Shown here piece by piece: positions 52,656-61,115 of a DNA stretch of 64,000 nucleotides. Every line of letters begins with the position of its first letter. Position 1 is the first letter of the stretch. Under the pieces are notes generated by a model, which was given only the letters and a program-made list of their open reading frames with translations, was not told where the DNA came from and did not search any database. The translations under genes were made by a program, and so were the position numbers. The stretch covers positions 620,001 to 684,000 of the forward strand of contig NZ_CP031012.1 of NCBI RefSeq assembly GCF_009497775.1, given 5' to 3'. The DNA is from Alcaligenes faecalis. GTDB taxonomy: Bacteria; Pseudomonadota; Gammaproteobacteria; Burkholderiales; Burkholderiaceae_B.

Positions 52656-53453
52656 TTAATAAACCGGCGTTTCCCTGCTTGTCGCCAGATACTGACTGGG
52701 CGGCTGTCCCAAAGCACGACGAAAAATAGTAGAAAATGCGCTCGGGCTGCTAAAGCCCAGATCCGAAGCCACTCGGGTTATCGGCTCCCCATTCCCCAAA
52801 CGAGTAATCGACACCAGCAGGCACATTTGCTGCCGCCAGGCCAGGTAGGTCATGCCCATATGCTCCTTGAAGCGGCGGGTGAAGGTGCGGCGGCTTAGCA
52901 TGGCCCAGGCAGCCATTTCGTCGGTGGAGATATTCTGGGTCGGATTATCCAGAAAGCGCTGACATGCGGCCCCTAATCTGCCGTCAGAGGGCAGGGGAGC
53001 ACTCAGGCCCAGTCTGGGCATCAGCCGGATTTCTTCCACCAGCAAACCAATGACGTGATGAGTACGCCCGCAATCCGGCCGTTCGGCAGGCAGTTCCATG
53101 GCCGCGCTGAACAGGTGCCGTAGCAAGGGCGAGACGCCGAACACCTGGCAATCATCCGGCAGTTGCGCCTGCTCGATGGCTTGCGGTGTCAGATAGGTGT
53201 TCACCATGGTCACATCGCCACGCATGTGCATTTCATGCGCCACGCCCGGTGGCACCCACAGCGCCCGTTTGCTGGGTACCACCCAATTGCCCTTCTCCGT
53301 GAACATGGACAGGACCCCCGACGCCGCATAAGCCAGCTGCCCGCACTGGTGCACGTGGTTGGGAAAAATCGATCCTGATGTGAAGGCGCGCAGGCTGACT
53401 TCCACATCCCAGTTCGAGTTTTCCAGAGGGTAGTCATTCAGAGAAATACTCAT
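52656..53453 (-). CDS. AraC-family regulator
   Basis: 265 residues. An N-terminal cupin sensor (IFPNHVHQCGQLAYAASGVL; WVPPGVAHEMHMRGDV) and a C-terminal double helix-turn-helix (MAAWAMLSRRTFTRRFKEHM; ITRVASDLGFSSPSAFSTIF; RALGQPPSQYL). It ends 37 bases after the convergent antitoxin gene and diverges from a crotonase gene that it probably controls. The histidine-rich cupin pattern may bind a small effector. Confidence 0.88.
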   Translation of the reverse strand: MSISLNDYPLENSNWDVEVSLRAFTSGSIFPNHVHQCGQLAYAASGVLSMFTEKGNWVVPSKRALWVPPGVAHEMHMRGDVTMVNTYLTPQAIEQAQLPDDCQVFGVSPLLRHLFSAAMELPAERPDCGRTHHVIGLLVEEIRLMPRLGLSAPLPSDGRLGAACQRFLDNPTQNISTDEMAAWAMLSRRTFTRRFKEHMGMTYLAWRQQMCLLVSITRLGNGEPITRVASDLGFSSPSAFSTIFRRALGQPPSQYLATSRETPVY

Positions 53454-53549
53454 GGCCCAATTTTGCCAAAAACTGACCCGCTTTTAAAGGTGGGAATTTG
53501 GTAGTCCCCATAAGATCAGCAAACATTAATTACTTGGGGATAAGAGGGA

Positions 53550-54320
53550 ATGGAAGATTTTGAGTATTTAACGGTGCAGCGGGAAGGCGCGGTGCTGCTG
53601 GTGGGTTTGAACCGGCCAGAAAAGCGCAACGCCATGTCCTTGGCTGTGATGCATGAATTGCGCCGGGTTTTTTCCACCATAGGCAGCGATATCGGGGCCG
53701 CGGTGCTCTACAGCACCAGCCAGCATTTTTGTGCGGGGCTGGATCTGGGCGAAGTGCGTAATCAGTCGGTGATTGATTGCGTGCACTTCTTTCGCGAATG
53801 GCACGAGACCTTTGAGCTGATTCAGTACGGAAAGGTGCCCGTGGTAGCCGCGATGTCGGGTGCCGCCATTGGTGGTGGTCTGGAAATTGCCACGGCCTGC
53901 CATATCCGCGTGGTTGATGAAACCGCATTTTTCTCTTTGCCCGAAGGCATGCGTGGTCTTTACGTCGGTGTGGGCGGCTCCGTGCGCCTGCCGCGTCTGG
54001 CGGGTTTGAGCTTGATGACGGACATGATGCTGACGGGACGTAGCGTCTATGCCGAGGAAAGCATTGCCAAAGGTATTGCTCAATACCTGACCCCCGCTGG
54101 CGAGGCCTTGAGCAAGGCCAAGGAGCTGGCCAGGACGATTGCCTCCAATCTGCCCATGACGAACTACGCTATTACTCATGTACTGCCGCGTATCACCGAT
54201 CAAAGCCAGCAGGACGGTTTGCTGACCGAGGCCTTGATTGCCGCTGTTGTTCAGTCCGATCCGGAAACCAGCGCCCGGCTGGCTGACTTTCTGGACAAGA
54301 AAAAGAACAAGGTGAGCTGA
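53550..54320 (+). CDS. Crotonase/enoyl-CoA hydratase family protein
   Basis: 256 residues. NRPEKRNAMSLAVMHELRR, the oxyanion loop HFCAGLDLGE and MSGAAIGGGLEIATACHIRV define the crotonase superfamily; FSLPEGMRGLYVG carries an acidic residue at the usual catalytic position. Substrate uncertain: hydratase or isomerase activity on an acyl-CoA. Ninety-six bases from the divergent AraC gene. Confidence 0.88.
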   Translation: MEDFEYLTVQREGAVLLVGLNRPEKRNAMSLAVMHELRRVFSTIGSDIGAAVLYSTSQHFCAGLDLGEVRNQSVIDCVHFFREWHETFELIQYGKVPVVAAMSGAAIGGGLEIATACHIRVVDETAFFSLPEGMRGLYVGVGGSVRLPRLAGLSLMTDMMLTGRSVYAEESIAKGIAQYLTPAGEALSKAKELARTIASNLPMTNYAITHVLPRITDQSQQDGLLTEALIAAVVQSDPETSARLADFLDKKKNKVS

Positions 54321-54421
54321 GCCCGGTATCGACAAGAAGCAGAAGTTTCTCAACTAAATCGCCAATCAAGCCATCGCTGTGACTTGGCATCAAAAACAAA
54401 TGAGCAGTAAGGGAGATCTGT

Positions 54422-56329
54422 ATGTGTGGTTATGTCGGGGTGTTCTCTGCAGTCCCTACGGACTTGCCCAGAAATATGTTTGATCAGGCTTTGCGTGAAA
54501 TCCATCATCGCGGGCCAGATAGTTCCAGCACCTGGTTTGATCCCATGGGGCAAGTGGGTTTTGGTTATGTACGGCTGGGTTTGGTGGGCCTGGGAAATGG
54601 CACTCAGCCTATCGTCGCGGACGAGGGCGACCTGGTCCTGATGGTGAATGGCGAGTTTTATGACTACAAGCGCATTCGCAAAGAGCTGGAAGATAGCGGC
54701 TGCCGCTTCAAGACGTCTTCGGACAGTGAAATCGCGCTGCATTTGTACCGGCGTCATGGTGTGCGTGCTCTTAAAGAGCTGCGCGGCGAGTTCTCGATTC
54801 TTTTGTACGACCGTGCACGTCGTCAACTGATTGCGATTCGGGACCGGATTGGTGTCAAACCCTTGTACTACGCCGAGCACAATGGCCGTTGGTACTTCGG
54901 GTCCGAGATCAAGGCTTTGCTGGCAGCTGGCGTTCCTGCCCAGTGGGATGAGGACTCGTATGCGAATCGCTACTTCATTTTGCGCGATCGCACGGTGTTT
55001 CAGAAAATCCGCAGTGTGCGACCAGGCTCCTGGCTGATTGTGGATCAAAGCGGAGTCCAGACCGAGAGCTATTGGGATTGGAGTTTCCCGGACGCTGCCA
55101 AAGCCATGGAAGCCCGCTCCGAGCAAGAGCAGATTGAAGGTTTGCGCGCGGTGATCGAGGAGTCCGTCAAGTTGCGCCTGCATGCGGATGTACCCATCGG
55201 GGTGTGTCTGAGTGGCGGCCTGGATTCTTCGGCCATGCTGGGCATGTGCACTCAATTGCAAGGTCAGCAGTTGCAGGCGTTCCACCTTTCCTTTGAAGGT
55301 GAAGAGGGCTATGACGAGCGTCACTTTGCCGAGATTGCCGCCCAGCACAATCAGGCGCACATGAATGTGCTTAGCGTCAGCTCCAACGACCTTGCAGACA
55401 ATTATGAACATGCGCTCTGGCATGCCGAAGTGCCGTTCACCAATGCACACAGCGTAGGCAAGTACTTGCTGTGCAAGTTCGTGCAAAACAATGGCATGCG
55501 TGCCGTGATTACGGGCGAGGGTGCTGACGAGGTCTTTGCCGGTTATCCCTACAGCCGCCGGGACATGGTCTTGTACGACAACCAGGGGCAGGATCAGGCC
55601 GTGGTCTCCGAGCTTTTGCAGCAGATCGGGGCGGGTTCCAGCCGTTATCTGGAAAGCCAGGAGGTGGGCACTGCCTGGGTGAACCGAGAGTTGGGGCACA
55701 AGGTGTCCTGGCTGGACGGACAGGCTGGGATTTTTGATCCTTTGGCCAGTCTGTACAGCACCGGCTTTATGGATAGGAACGCGTATCGCGATCCCTATGG
55801 TCAGTTCTACAACCGCCTCAAACCGCATTCCTTTGCGGCTTGGTCGCCCGTGAATCGTGCCTTGTATATGGTGGCCAAATCCAGTCTGCCCAATGTGGTG
55901 CTGACTTCGCTAGGTGACCGTATGGAGATGGCAGGTAGCCTGGAAGGACGTCCGCCCTTGCTGGATCACCGAGTCGTGGAATATGCGTGCAGCCTGTCTG
56001 TGCCCATGAAGGTGCGCGGCAAGACCGAGAAGTATGCCTTGCGTGAAGCAATGCGGCCTTATCTGCCTGCTGAAATCTACGAGCGCAAAAAACAGTACTT
56101 CCGTGCGCCGCCGGCTAGCCTGGCGCCTCAGTCCCGACTACATCAATTTGTCAGCGACACCTTGCATAGCGATCTCCTGAATCGCGTGCCTTTCTTTGAT
56201 GCGGGTCGGGTCAGAAATTTCCTGAAGAAAATCCCCACGCTTTCCAATGAGCAGCGCTTGTCTGCCGATCACTTGTTGATGGAAATCGCGGGGCTTTGCC
56301 TGATGCAGAAGCGGTTTTCAATCAACTAG
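54422..56329 (+). CDS. asnB: Asparagine synthetase B (glutamine-hydrolysing)
   Basis: 635 residues. It starts MCGYVGVFS, so Cys2 becomes the N-terminal nucleophile of the class II glutamine amidotransferase domain (HHRGPDSSSTW; MVNGEFYDYK; SDSEIALHLYRRHG). The synthetase domain has the ATP loop VCLSGGLDSSAMLGM (~260) and ITGEGADEVFAGYPY. The longer AsnB form is often found in antibiotic or polysaccharide clusters, so an amide-forming role other than asparagine synthesis is possible. Stands alone behind the crotonase gene. Confidence 0.9.
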   Translation: MCGYVGVFSAVPTDLPRNMFDQALREIHHRGPDSSSTWFDPMGQVGFGYVRLGLVGLGNGTQPIVADEGDLVLMVNGEFYDYKRIRKELEDSGCRFKTSSDSEIALHLYRRHGVRALKELRGEFSILLYDRARRQLIAIRDRIGVKPLYYAEHNGRWYFGSEIKALLAAGVPAQWDEDSYANRYFILRDRTVFQKIRSVRPGSWLIVDQSGVQTESYWDWSFPDAAKAMEARSEQEQIEGLRAVIEESVKLRLHADVPIGVCLSGGLDSSAMLGMCTQLQGQQLQAFHLSFEGEEGYDERHFAEIAAQHNQAHMNVLSVSSNDLADNYEHALWHAEVPFTNAHSVGKYLLCKFVQNNGMRAVITGEGADEVFAGYPYSRRDMVLYDNQGQDQAVVSELLQQIGAGSSRYLESQEVGTAWVNRELGHKVSWLDGQAGIFDPLASLYSTGFMDRNAYRDPYGQFYNRLKPHSFAAWSPVNRALYMVAKSSLPNVVLTSLGDRMEMAGSLEGRPPLLDHRVVEYACSLSVPMKVRGKTEKYALREAMRPYLPAEIYERKKQYFRAPPASLAPQSRLHQFVSDTLHSDLLNRVPFFDAGRVRNFLKKIPTLSNEQRLSADHLLMEIAGLCLMQKRFSIN

Positions 56330-56336
56330 TGGAGCA

Positions 56337-56361
56337 GGCCGGGGGATTCGCACCCCCGGCC
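56337..56361 (+). terminator. GC-rich hairpin after asnB
   Basis: GGCCGGGGG (56337-56345) and CCCCCGGCC (56353-56361) form a 9-bp perfect stem, loop ATTCGCA, followed by TTGTCT. A weak terminator or attenuator before the EamA gene 20 bases on. Confidence 0.6.
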
Positions 56362-56380
56362 TTGTCTGGAGCTGTCGGAC

Positions 56381-57265
56381 ATGCAAAAAAAACACCTGAT
56401 TCTTGCCATTTTGGTCACTCTGGTTTGGGGAGTGAATTTCCCGATTACCAAGCTGGGGCTGCTATCCATGGAGCCTTTTCTGCTGACGGGGATACGTTTT
56501 ACCTTGGCGGCCTTGCCGCTGGTGTTCTTTATCCCCAAGCCGAATATTCCGTTCCGCTATGTCGTGATTTATGGCTTTATCTTTGGCCTGGGCATGTGGG
56601 GGATTATCAACTATGGCATTCAGGTGGGTGTCCATCCGGGCGTGGCCTCGCTGCTGATTCAGCTTAGCGCCTTCTTTACCATGGGCTGGGGTGCCTTGCT
56701 GTTCAAGGAGCGCTTGCGAGCCACGCAGTTGTTGGGAGCCTTGATCGCGTTTGTGGGGCTGTTGGGGATCATCTTGTCGCAAGGTGGTGGGGATGCCACC
56801 TTCGGGTTGGTGCTGGTTGTGCTGAGCGCCGTATCCTGGAGTATCGGGAATGTGATCATCAAGCTGTCCGGCGTGAAGGAGATTTTCTCGTTCATGGTGT
56901 GGGCCAGTTTGTTTCCGCCTATCCCGCTGTTCATCGTCTCGTACTGGTTGCATGGGGCTGAGCCTTTCACCACTTTGCCAGAGGCGATCAACCTGATGTC
57001 GGTCATGTCGATTCTTTTTCAGGTCTATCTGGCGACACACTTTTCTTACTGGGGCTGGAATTCCTTGCTCAAGCTGTATCCGGTTTCCACGGTGGCACCT
57101 TTGTCGCTGTTGATTCCGGTGTTCGGCTTGGGTAGCTCCATGCTGATACTGGGCGAGCAGGTCAGCTTTGTGGAGGCCTTGTCCATCAGTGCGATTATTG
57201 CGGGTCTGGCTTTTGGGCTTTATAAAGGGCCGGTGCGTCCGGTTTCCTATCCAGCGACGCGTTAG
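56381..57265 (+). CDS. EamA-family (DMT) transporter
   Basis: 294 residues with ten predicted membrane helices in two EamA repeats (ILAILVTLVWGVNFPITKLG at the start; VVLSAVSWSIGNVIIKLSGV in the middle). Similar to RhaT/YdcZ-like drug/metabolite exporters, and to amino-acid exporters of the EamA type. Substrate unknown. Confidence 0.9.
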   Translation: MQKKHLILAILVTLVWGVNFPITKLGLLSMEPFLLTGIRFTLAALPLVFFIPKPNIPFRYVVIYGFIFGLGMWGIINYGIQVGVHPGVASLLIQLSAFFTMGWGALLFKERLRATQLLGALIAFVGLLGIILSQGGGDATFGLVLVVLSAVSWSIGNVIIKLSGVKEIFSFMVWASLFPPIPLFIVSYWLHGAEPFTTLPEAINLMSVMSILFQVYLATHFSYWGWNSLLKLYPVSTVAPLSLLIPVFGLGSSMLILGEQVSFVEALSISAIIAGLAFGLYKGPVRPVSYPATR

Positions 57266-57281
57266 GAGTTTAAGGGCTTCG

Positions 57282-57323
57282 GGACTGGCAGGGCTGCATT
57301 GTGGAAAGTAGCCCTGCCAGTCC
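57282..57323 (+). terminator. Terminator after the EamA gene
   Basis: GGACTGGCAGGGCT (57282-57295) and AGCCCTGCCAGTCC (57310-57323) form a 14-bp perfect stem, followed by TTAGGCTTGTTTT. Confidence 0.75.
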
Positions 57324-57372
57324 TTAGGCTTGTTTTGTGTCGCTAATACTGCTTTTGAAGAGACCTTGTTGA

Positions 57373-58149
57373 ATGCGGGATCCTGAAAATCCAAACGGCC
57401 AGTTGCCGGTTGTCTTGGCGCTTGTGCAAAAAATCCTGAACCTTGATTTGCAAGCTCTCTATCTGCACGGTTCGGCTGTGGCTGGCGGGCTCAGGCCACA
57501 AAGCGATCTGGATATATTGGCGGTGGTCGATGCTCCTCTGTCAGACACACAGCGTCAGGAGCTGATTGCGGCTTTGCTGCCTGTCTCTGCCCCCCATCCC
57601 GCTACGCCGGGTGGTCCGCGTTGTATCGAGCTGGTGGTGTGTCGTCTGGCTGATCTTCAACGCAATATGCATCCCGCCAAGGTGGAATTTATCTACGGCG
57701 AATGGTTGCGGGATGCTTTCAAGGAAGGCTATTTGTCTGAAGCCGCTGCTGATCCGGAATATACCTTGCTCCTGGCTCAGGCTCGCCAGCAGGCGAAGTT
57801 GTTGTGGGGGAGGGATGTGCTGGCTGAGGTACCCGACACGCCGATTGAGCATATACGCCAGGCGATGCGGGATGGCGCAGAGCCTTTGTACGAAGGGCTG
57901 CGGGGAGACGAGCGTAATGTTCTGCTGACCTTGGCTCGGATGTGGCGCACAGGCGTGCACGGGGACTTTGTGACTAAAGATCAGGCGGCAGCGTGGGCTA
58001 TTCCCACGCTGCCTTCGGAGCTGGCCAGGACTTTGGAGTATGCGCGTCTGGCTTATGTTGGTGAGGTGGAGGATCGCTGGGATACAAGGGCCAAGGAAGC
58101 TGAGCGCTTGGCACAGGAGTTGCTTGGGAACCTCAAGCAGGCTTTGTAA
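57373..58149 (+). CDS. Aminoglycoside 3''-nucleotidyltransferase-like protein (AadA family)
   Basis: 258 residues, close to the length of AadA enzymes. The nucleotidyltransferase motif LYLHGSAVAGGLRPQSDLDI gives the GS and the two metal-binding Asp; FIYGEWLRD matches the GEW segment with the catalytic Glu, and NVLLTLARMWRTG with KDQAAAWA matches the C-terminal helical domain that binds streptomycin or spectinomycin. It lies on the chromosome, without integron or IS features, so it looks like an intrinsic family member. Activity cannot be judged here. Confidence 0.85.
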   Translation: MRDPENPNGQLPVVLALVQKILNLDLQALYLHGSAVAGGLRPQSDLDILAVVDAPLSDTQRQELIAALLPVSAPHPATPGGPRCIELVVCRLADLQRNMHPAKVEFIYGEWLRDAFKEGYLSEAAADPEYTLLLAQARQQAKLLWGRDVLAEVPDTPIEHIRQAMRDGAEPLYEGLRGDERNVLLTLARMWRTGVHGDFVTKDQAAAWAIPTLPSELARTLEYARLAYVGEVEDRWDTRAKEAERLAQELLGNLKQAL

Positions 58150-58237
58150 GAGTTCGCCCTGAATTTGGCCCTCGAACCCACCGCTATCAGTGCTTGCCGT
58201 CCAGATAGCGGAGGAACGCCACTCATGTTTTGCGCCG

Positions 58238-59851
58238 CTACCAGGGTAGCAATCTCCAGCCTTTTTCACTAAATTCCAGCCGTTCCGTCAGCCCAAGATT
58301 GTTCATGAAAGCATCGTCATGCGACACCACCATCAGCGTGCCCTGGTAGCTGCTCAACATGGTTTCCAGAGCCAGGGTGGAAGGCAGATCCAGGTGGTTG
58401 CTGGGTTCATCCAGAAGCAGCAGTTGTGGCGGAGGATCCGCGTACAGCACGCAGGCCAGGGCGGCTTTCAGGCGTTCGCCACCGCTCAAGGCACCGCTGG
58501 GGCCGGTGACTTTTTGGGCGTCCAGGCCAAGTTGAGCCAGACGCATGCGCAAGTCGCCCTCGCTACTTTTGCGGTTGACGGCCTGTATCTGTTCCAGCAC
58601 GGTTTGCTGTGGATCCAGATCGGCCAAGCCCTGATCCAGATAAACATGCTGTGGCACTACTTTGCAGTGGCCAGCAAGGGGCTCCAATTGGCCTGCAATG
58701 ACCTTGAGCAGCGTGGATTTCCCACAGCCGTTCGGGCCTATGACTCCTACCCGTTGCTGGCCGCTGAGTAGCAGCGTGACCGGGGGTTGCTCGGCCGGAA
58801 CATAGGGGAGTGTTACCTCATCCAGTTCCACAACGCGCTGGCGGGTCAGCGGCATCAGGGGCAGGGCGTGCAGGTTGATGGTGCTGTCCTGCTCGATCAA
58901 CTCGGCGGCTTCCTGTACGCGTTGTGCCAACTGCTTTTGAGCCGTCACGTGTTGCTGACGCAGTTTGCCGGTGGTGGCTTCACTGCGGCCCTTTTGCCTG
59001 TCCAGCAGGATTTTTGCTTGATTGGCTTGCTTGCCCTGTTGATTCCCGCGTGCCTGTCTACGCTCCTGTCGTTGGCGCTGCTCTTGCATGGTGCTTTCCG
59101 CGCGCTGACGTTCCAGCTTGCGGTGCTCCAATTGGTCCATGGCACTTTGCTGTTCCAGGGCTTTTTGCTCGGCGTAGTGGCTGTAATTACCGCCATAGCT
59201 ACGCAGCCCCAGGGACGACAGCTCCACAATGCGCTCCATCGTGTCCAGCAGTTGGCGGTCATGGCTGATGAGCAGCAGGCCGTGGGGCCAGTGTCGTAAC
59301 TGCTCAATCAGGGCAAGCCGGTTGTCGCGATCCAGGTGGTTGCTGGGCTCATCCAGAATCAGGAAATCGGCCTGAGACAGCAAGGCATTGATCAGCGACA
59401 GCCGCATGGCCTGGCCGCCGCTTAATATTTCGGCAGGTGTCTCGGCAGTCAGATGCCCTAAACCATTGCGCTCCAGCGCTTCCTGCAATTGCTGCCGAAT
59501 ATCCCAACGGTCTTCGATCAGATTGAAGTCTTCCACGGCGCTACTGCCGGCTTCAATCCGGGCCAGTGCGTCCAGCGTTGGCCCTACACCCGCCAGATCA
59601 GCGACGCGCAAGCCGCTGACAGACGCCACTTGCTGCGCCAGATAATGGACTTTGCCCGAGCGCAGGCAACGGCCATTGCTGGGCTGGAGTTGCCCGGCCA
59701 GGATTTGAGCCAGAATGGTTTTGCCCACGCCATTACGTCCGACCAGGCCCGTGTGCCGCGAGTCGAAGGTTTCGTTCAGTTGGGAAAACAGAGTCTTGCC
59801 CTGCGGCAAGGTATAGGACACGCCTTCCAGCGTCAGATAAGGATTCGTCAT
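58238..59851 (-). CDS. ABC-F family ATPase
   Basis: 537 residues from the ATG at 59851 (GGAAG upstream). Two ABC domains without membrane segments: GRNGVGKTILAQILAG, LSGGQAMRLSLINALL and LDEPSNHLD in the first; GPNGCGKSTLLKVIAG, LSGGERLKAALACVLY and LDEPSNHLD in the second, with a glutamine/arginine-rich helical linker between (~195-300). ABC-F proteins act on the ribosome, in translation quality control or antibiotic protection. The linker length decides which; not resolved here. Confidence 0.9.
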   Translation of the reverse strand: MTNPYLTLEGVSYTLPQGKTLFSQLNETFDSRHTGLVGRNGVGKTILAQILAGQLQPSNGRCLRSGKVHYLAQQVASVSGLRVADLAGVGPTLDALARIEAGSSAVEDFNLIEDRWDIRQQLQEALERNGLGHLTAETPAEILSGGQAMRLSLINALLSQADFLILDEPSNHLDRDNRLALIEQLRHWPHGLLLISHDRQLLDTMERIVELSSLGLRSYGGNYSHYAEQKALEQQSAMDQLEHRKLERQRAESTMQEQRQRQERRQARGNQQGKQANQAKILLDRQKGRSEATTGKLRQQHVTAQKQLAQRVQEAAELIEQDSTINLHALPLMPLTRQRVVELDEVTLPYVPAEQPPVTLLLSGQQRVGVIGPNGCGKSTLLKVIAGQLEPLAGHCKVVPQHVYLDQGLADLDPQQTVLEQIQAVNRKSSEGDLRMRLAQLGLDAQKVTGPSGALSGGERLKAALACVLYADPPPQLLLLDEPSNHLDLPSTLALETMLSSYQGTLMVVSHDDAFMNNLGLTERLEFSEKGWRLLPW

Positions 59852-59875
59852 ACGTGATGCTTCCATTAATGCCAA

Positions 59876-60145
59876 GAACTCCCCCTGCGTTGTGGGGGCT
59901 GGTGGAGACTGGCCGTCTAAGGGACGGCGGCATTAGTGGCGCATTGGACGAATACCTCACGGGAAATGAATCAAGGCCGTATTATAAAAGCCCTATTGCA
60001 CTAGGGCAAAGGGGGGCTGCAGAGTACACAATGAGAAACGCTAGCATCTCTATCAGGACTGATATATGCTGCCTTTGCCCTATTTCTGGGACTGAATATG
60101 TTACTCGTGGTTTTTGAAAAGCTGTGACGTCCTTTGCTTGCGGAT
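59876..60145. other. Leader of the ABC-F gene and following non-coding stretch
   Basis: Just upstream of the ABC-F start the minus strand can form two hairpins: GCCGTC/GACGGC (59912-59928) and CCCCC/GGGGG (59881-59898). Such leaders are known for attenuation of ABC-F resistance genes. The rest up to 60145 shows no believable gene. Confidence 0.4.
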
Positions 60146-60166
60146 ACCCGTATTTACGGGTTTTTT
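60146..60166 (+). terminator. Intrinsic terminator without an assigned gene
   Basis: ACCCGTA (60146-60152) and TACGGGT (60155-60161) with loop TT, followed by T-rich sequence to 60166. No plus-strand gene ends nearby, so it may end a small RNA starting within 59880-60140. Confidence 0.6.
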
Positions 60167-60235
60167 CTGCATACCGATCAGTGCTTCAATGTGTGATGAA
60201 TGTTTAACGCTCTACTAACTGGCGGTAAATTGATC

Positions 60236-60394
60236 ATGTATATGTTTCTTCCATTCCTACTCGCATTGGGTATGGTGCTGAGTGTGGTGGCTGGTAAACC
60301 CAAACTAAGTTATGTCATGTGGATGGCATTGGTTCTTGTCGCTGTGCTTTCGTTCCAGTACCACGTGAGCGATCCCCTGGCTCTTTCTTTTTAA
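60236..60394 (+). CDS. Small membrane protein (DUF5993-like)
   Basis: 52 residues, one or two hydrophobic segments (MFLPFLLALGMVLSVVAG; MWMALVLVAVLSFQYH) ending HVSDPLALSF, a pattern of the small proteins that sit next to DsbB-like genes. ATG at 60236 or 60242. Stop codon is 5-8 bases before dsbB, and AAGGG at its end serves as the dsbB ribosome site. Likely a partner of the adjacent thiol oxidase. Confidence 0.65.
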   Translation: MYMFLPFLLALGMVLSVVAGKPKLSYVMWMALVLVAVLSFQYHVSDPLALSF

Positions 60395-60402
60395 GGGCAA
60401 TG

Positions 60403-60969
60403 ATGCCAAGTACCGTTCAATCGAAAAGCCCTCTGGCTGTCAGTTCGTTCGTTAATACCCTCGGTTTGTTGGGCATATGTGTTGCACTGCTTATTGCTTT
60501 TTACTATCAGTTTGTGAAAGCGGAGTTGCCGTGTCCCCTGTGCCTGCTTCAGCGCGTTGGCCTGATCATTGTCGGCTGCGGTTTTCTGTGCAATATCCGC
60601 TTGGGTGTTAAAGGGACCCACTATGGCATGGTGTTGGCAGGCAGCGTTATTACGGGCTTGATTGCTGTTAGACAAGTATTTCTGCACATTCTCCCTGGCG
60701 ATGTGGGCTACGGTTCTACTTTATTTGGCTTGCATTTTTATACGTGGACCTTGATTACGTCCATTTTGATCGTGCTTGCGGTGAGCGTGATGCTCAGCAT
60801 GGGTGACCGGGAATTTGGCGTACGTAAAATGTCTTTTTTTCTGGGCTTGGGTAAGGCCGTCACAGTCTTGTTCATCGTCCTGATCGCTGGAAACCTAGTG
60901 TCTACCTTGCTGGAATGCGGGTTCGGGCAGTGTGCGGATAATCCGGTCAGTTACCAATGGCTGGAATAG
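60403..60969 (+). CDS. DsbB-family thiol oxidoreductase with relocated second Cys pair
   Basis: 188 residues, four membrane helices. The first periplasmic loop has the CxxC pair C44-P-L-C47 (ELPCPLCLLQRVG). The second periplasmic loop, where E. coli DsbB has its second pair, has no Cys; instead a Cys pair lies at the C-terminus (ECGFGQCAD, C172 and C177). It probably passes electrons to quinone and oxidises a DsbA-type partner. An ATG at 60400 is also possible; the 60403 start has the better spacing to AAGGG. Confidence 0.82.
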   Translation: MPSTVQSKSPLAVSSFVNTLGLLGICVALLIAFYYQFVKAELPCPLCLLQRVGLIIVGCGFLCNIRLGVKGTHYGMVLAGSVITGLIAVRQVFLHILPGDVGYGSTLFGLHFYTWTLITSILIVLAVSVMLSMGDREFGVRKMSFFLGLGKAVTVLFIVLIAGNLVSTLLECGFGQCADNPVSYQWLE

Positions 60970-61059
60970 CCTTGCCCGATTTTGTCTGGGCCCGGGCTTT
61001 GGCGTTCCATCCTACTCGACCTTGGTTTGATCAGAACGCAAGTACACAAAGCAGCTTGA

Positions 61060-61096
61060 TATTGCGGCATCCGGGCCAAGCCCGGATGCCGCAATA
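61060..61096. terminator. Perfect 17-bp inverted repeat between convergent genes
   Basis: TATTGCGGCATCCGGGC (61060-61076) and its exact complement (61080-61096) with a 3-base loop. It lies between dsbB and the oppositely oriented esterase gene. No clear T run follows on either strand, yet the stem could stop transcription from both sides. Confidence 0.6.
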
Positions 61097-61115
61097 GATT
61101 TGAAGGCAAACAGAT

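Noticed and set aside
59854..60117. Plus-strand reading frame of 87 codons before the DUF5993 gene
   Set aside because: Antisense to the ABC-F leader, no family similarity and no ribosome site.
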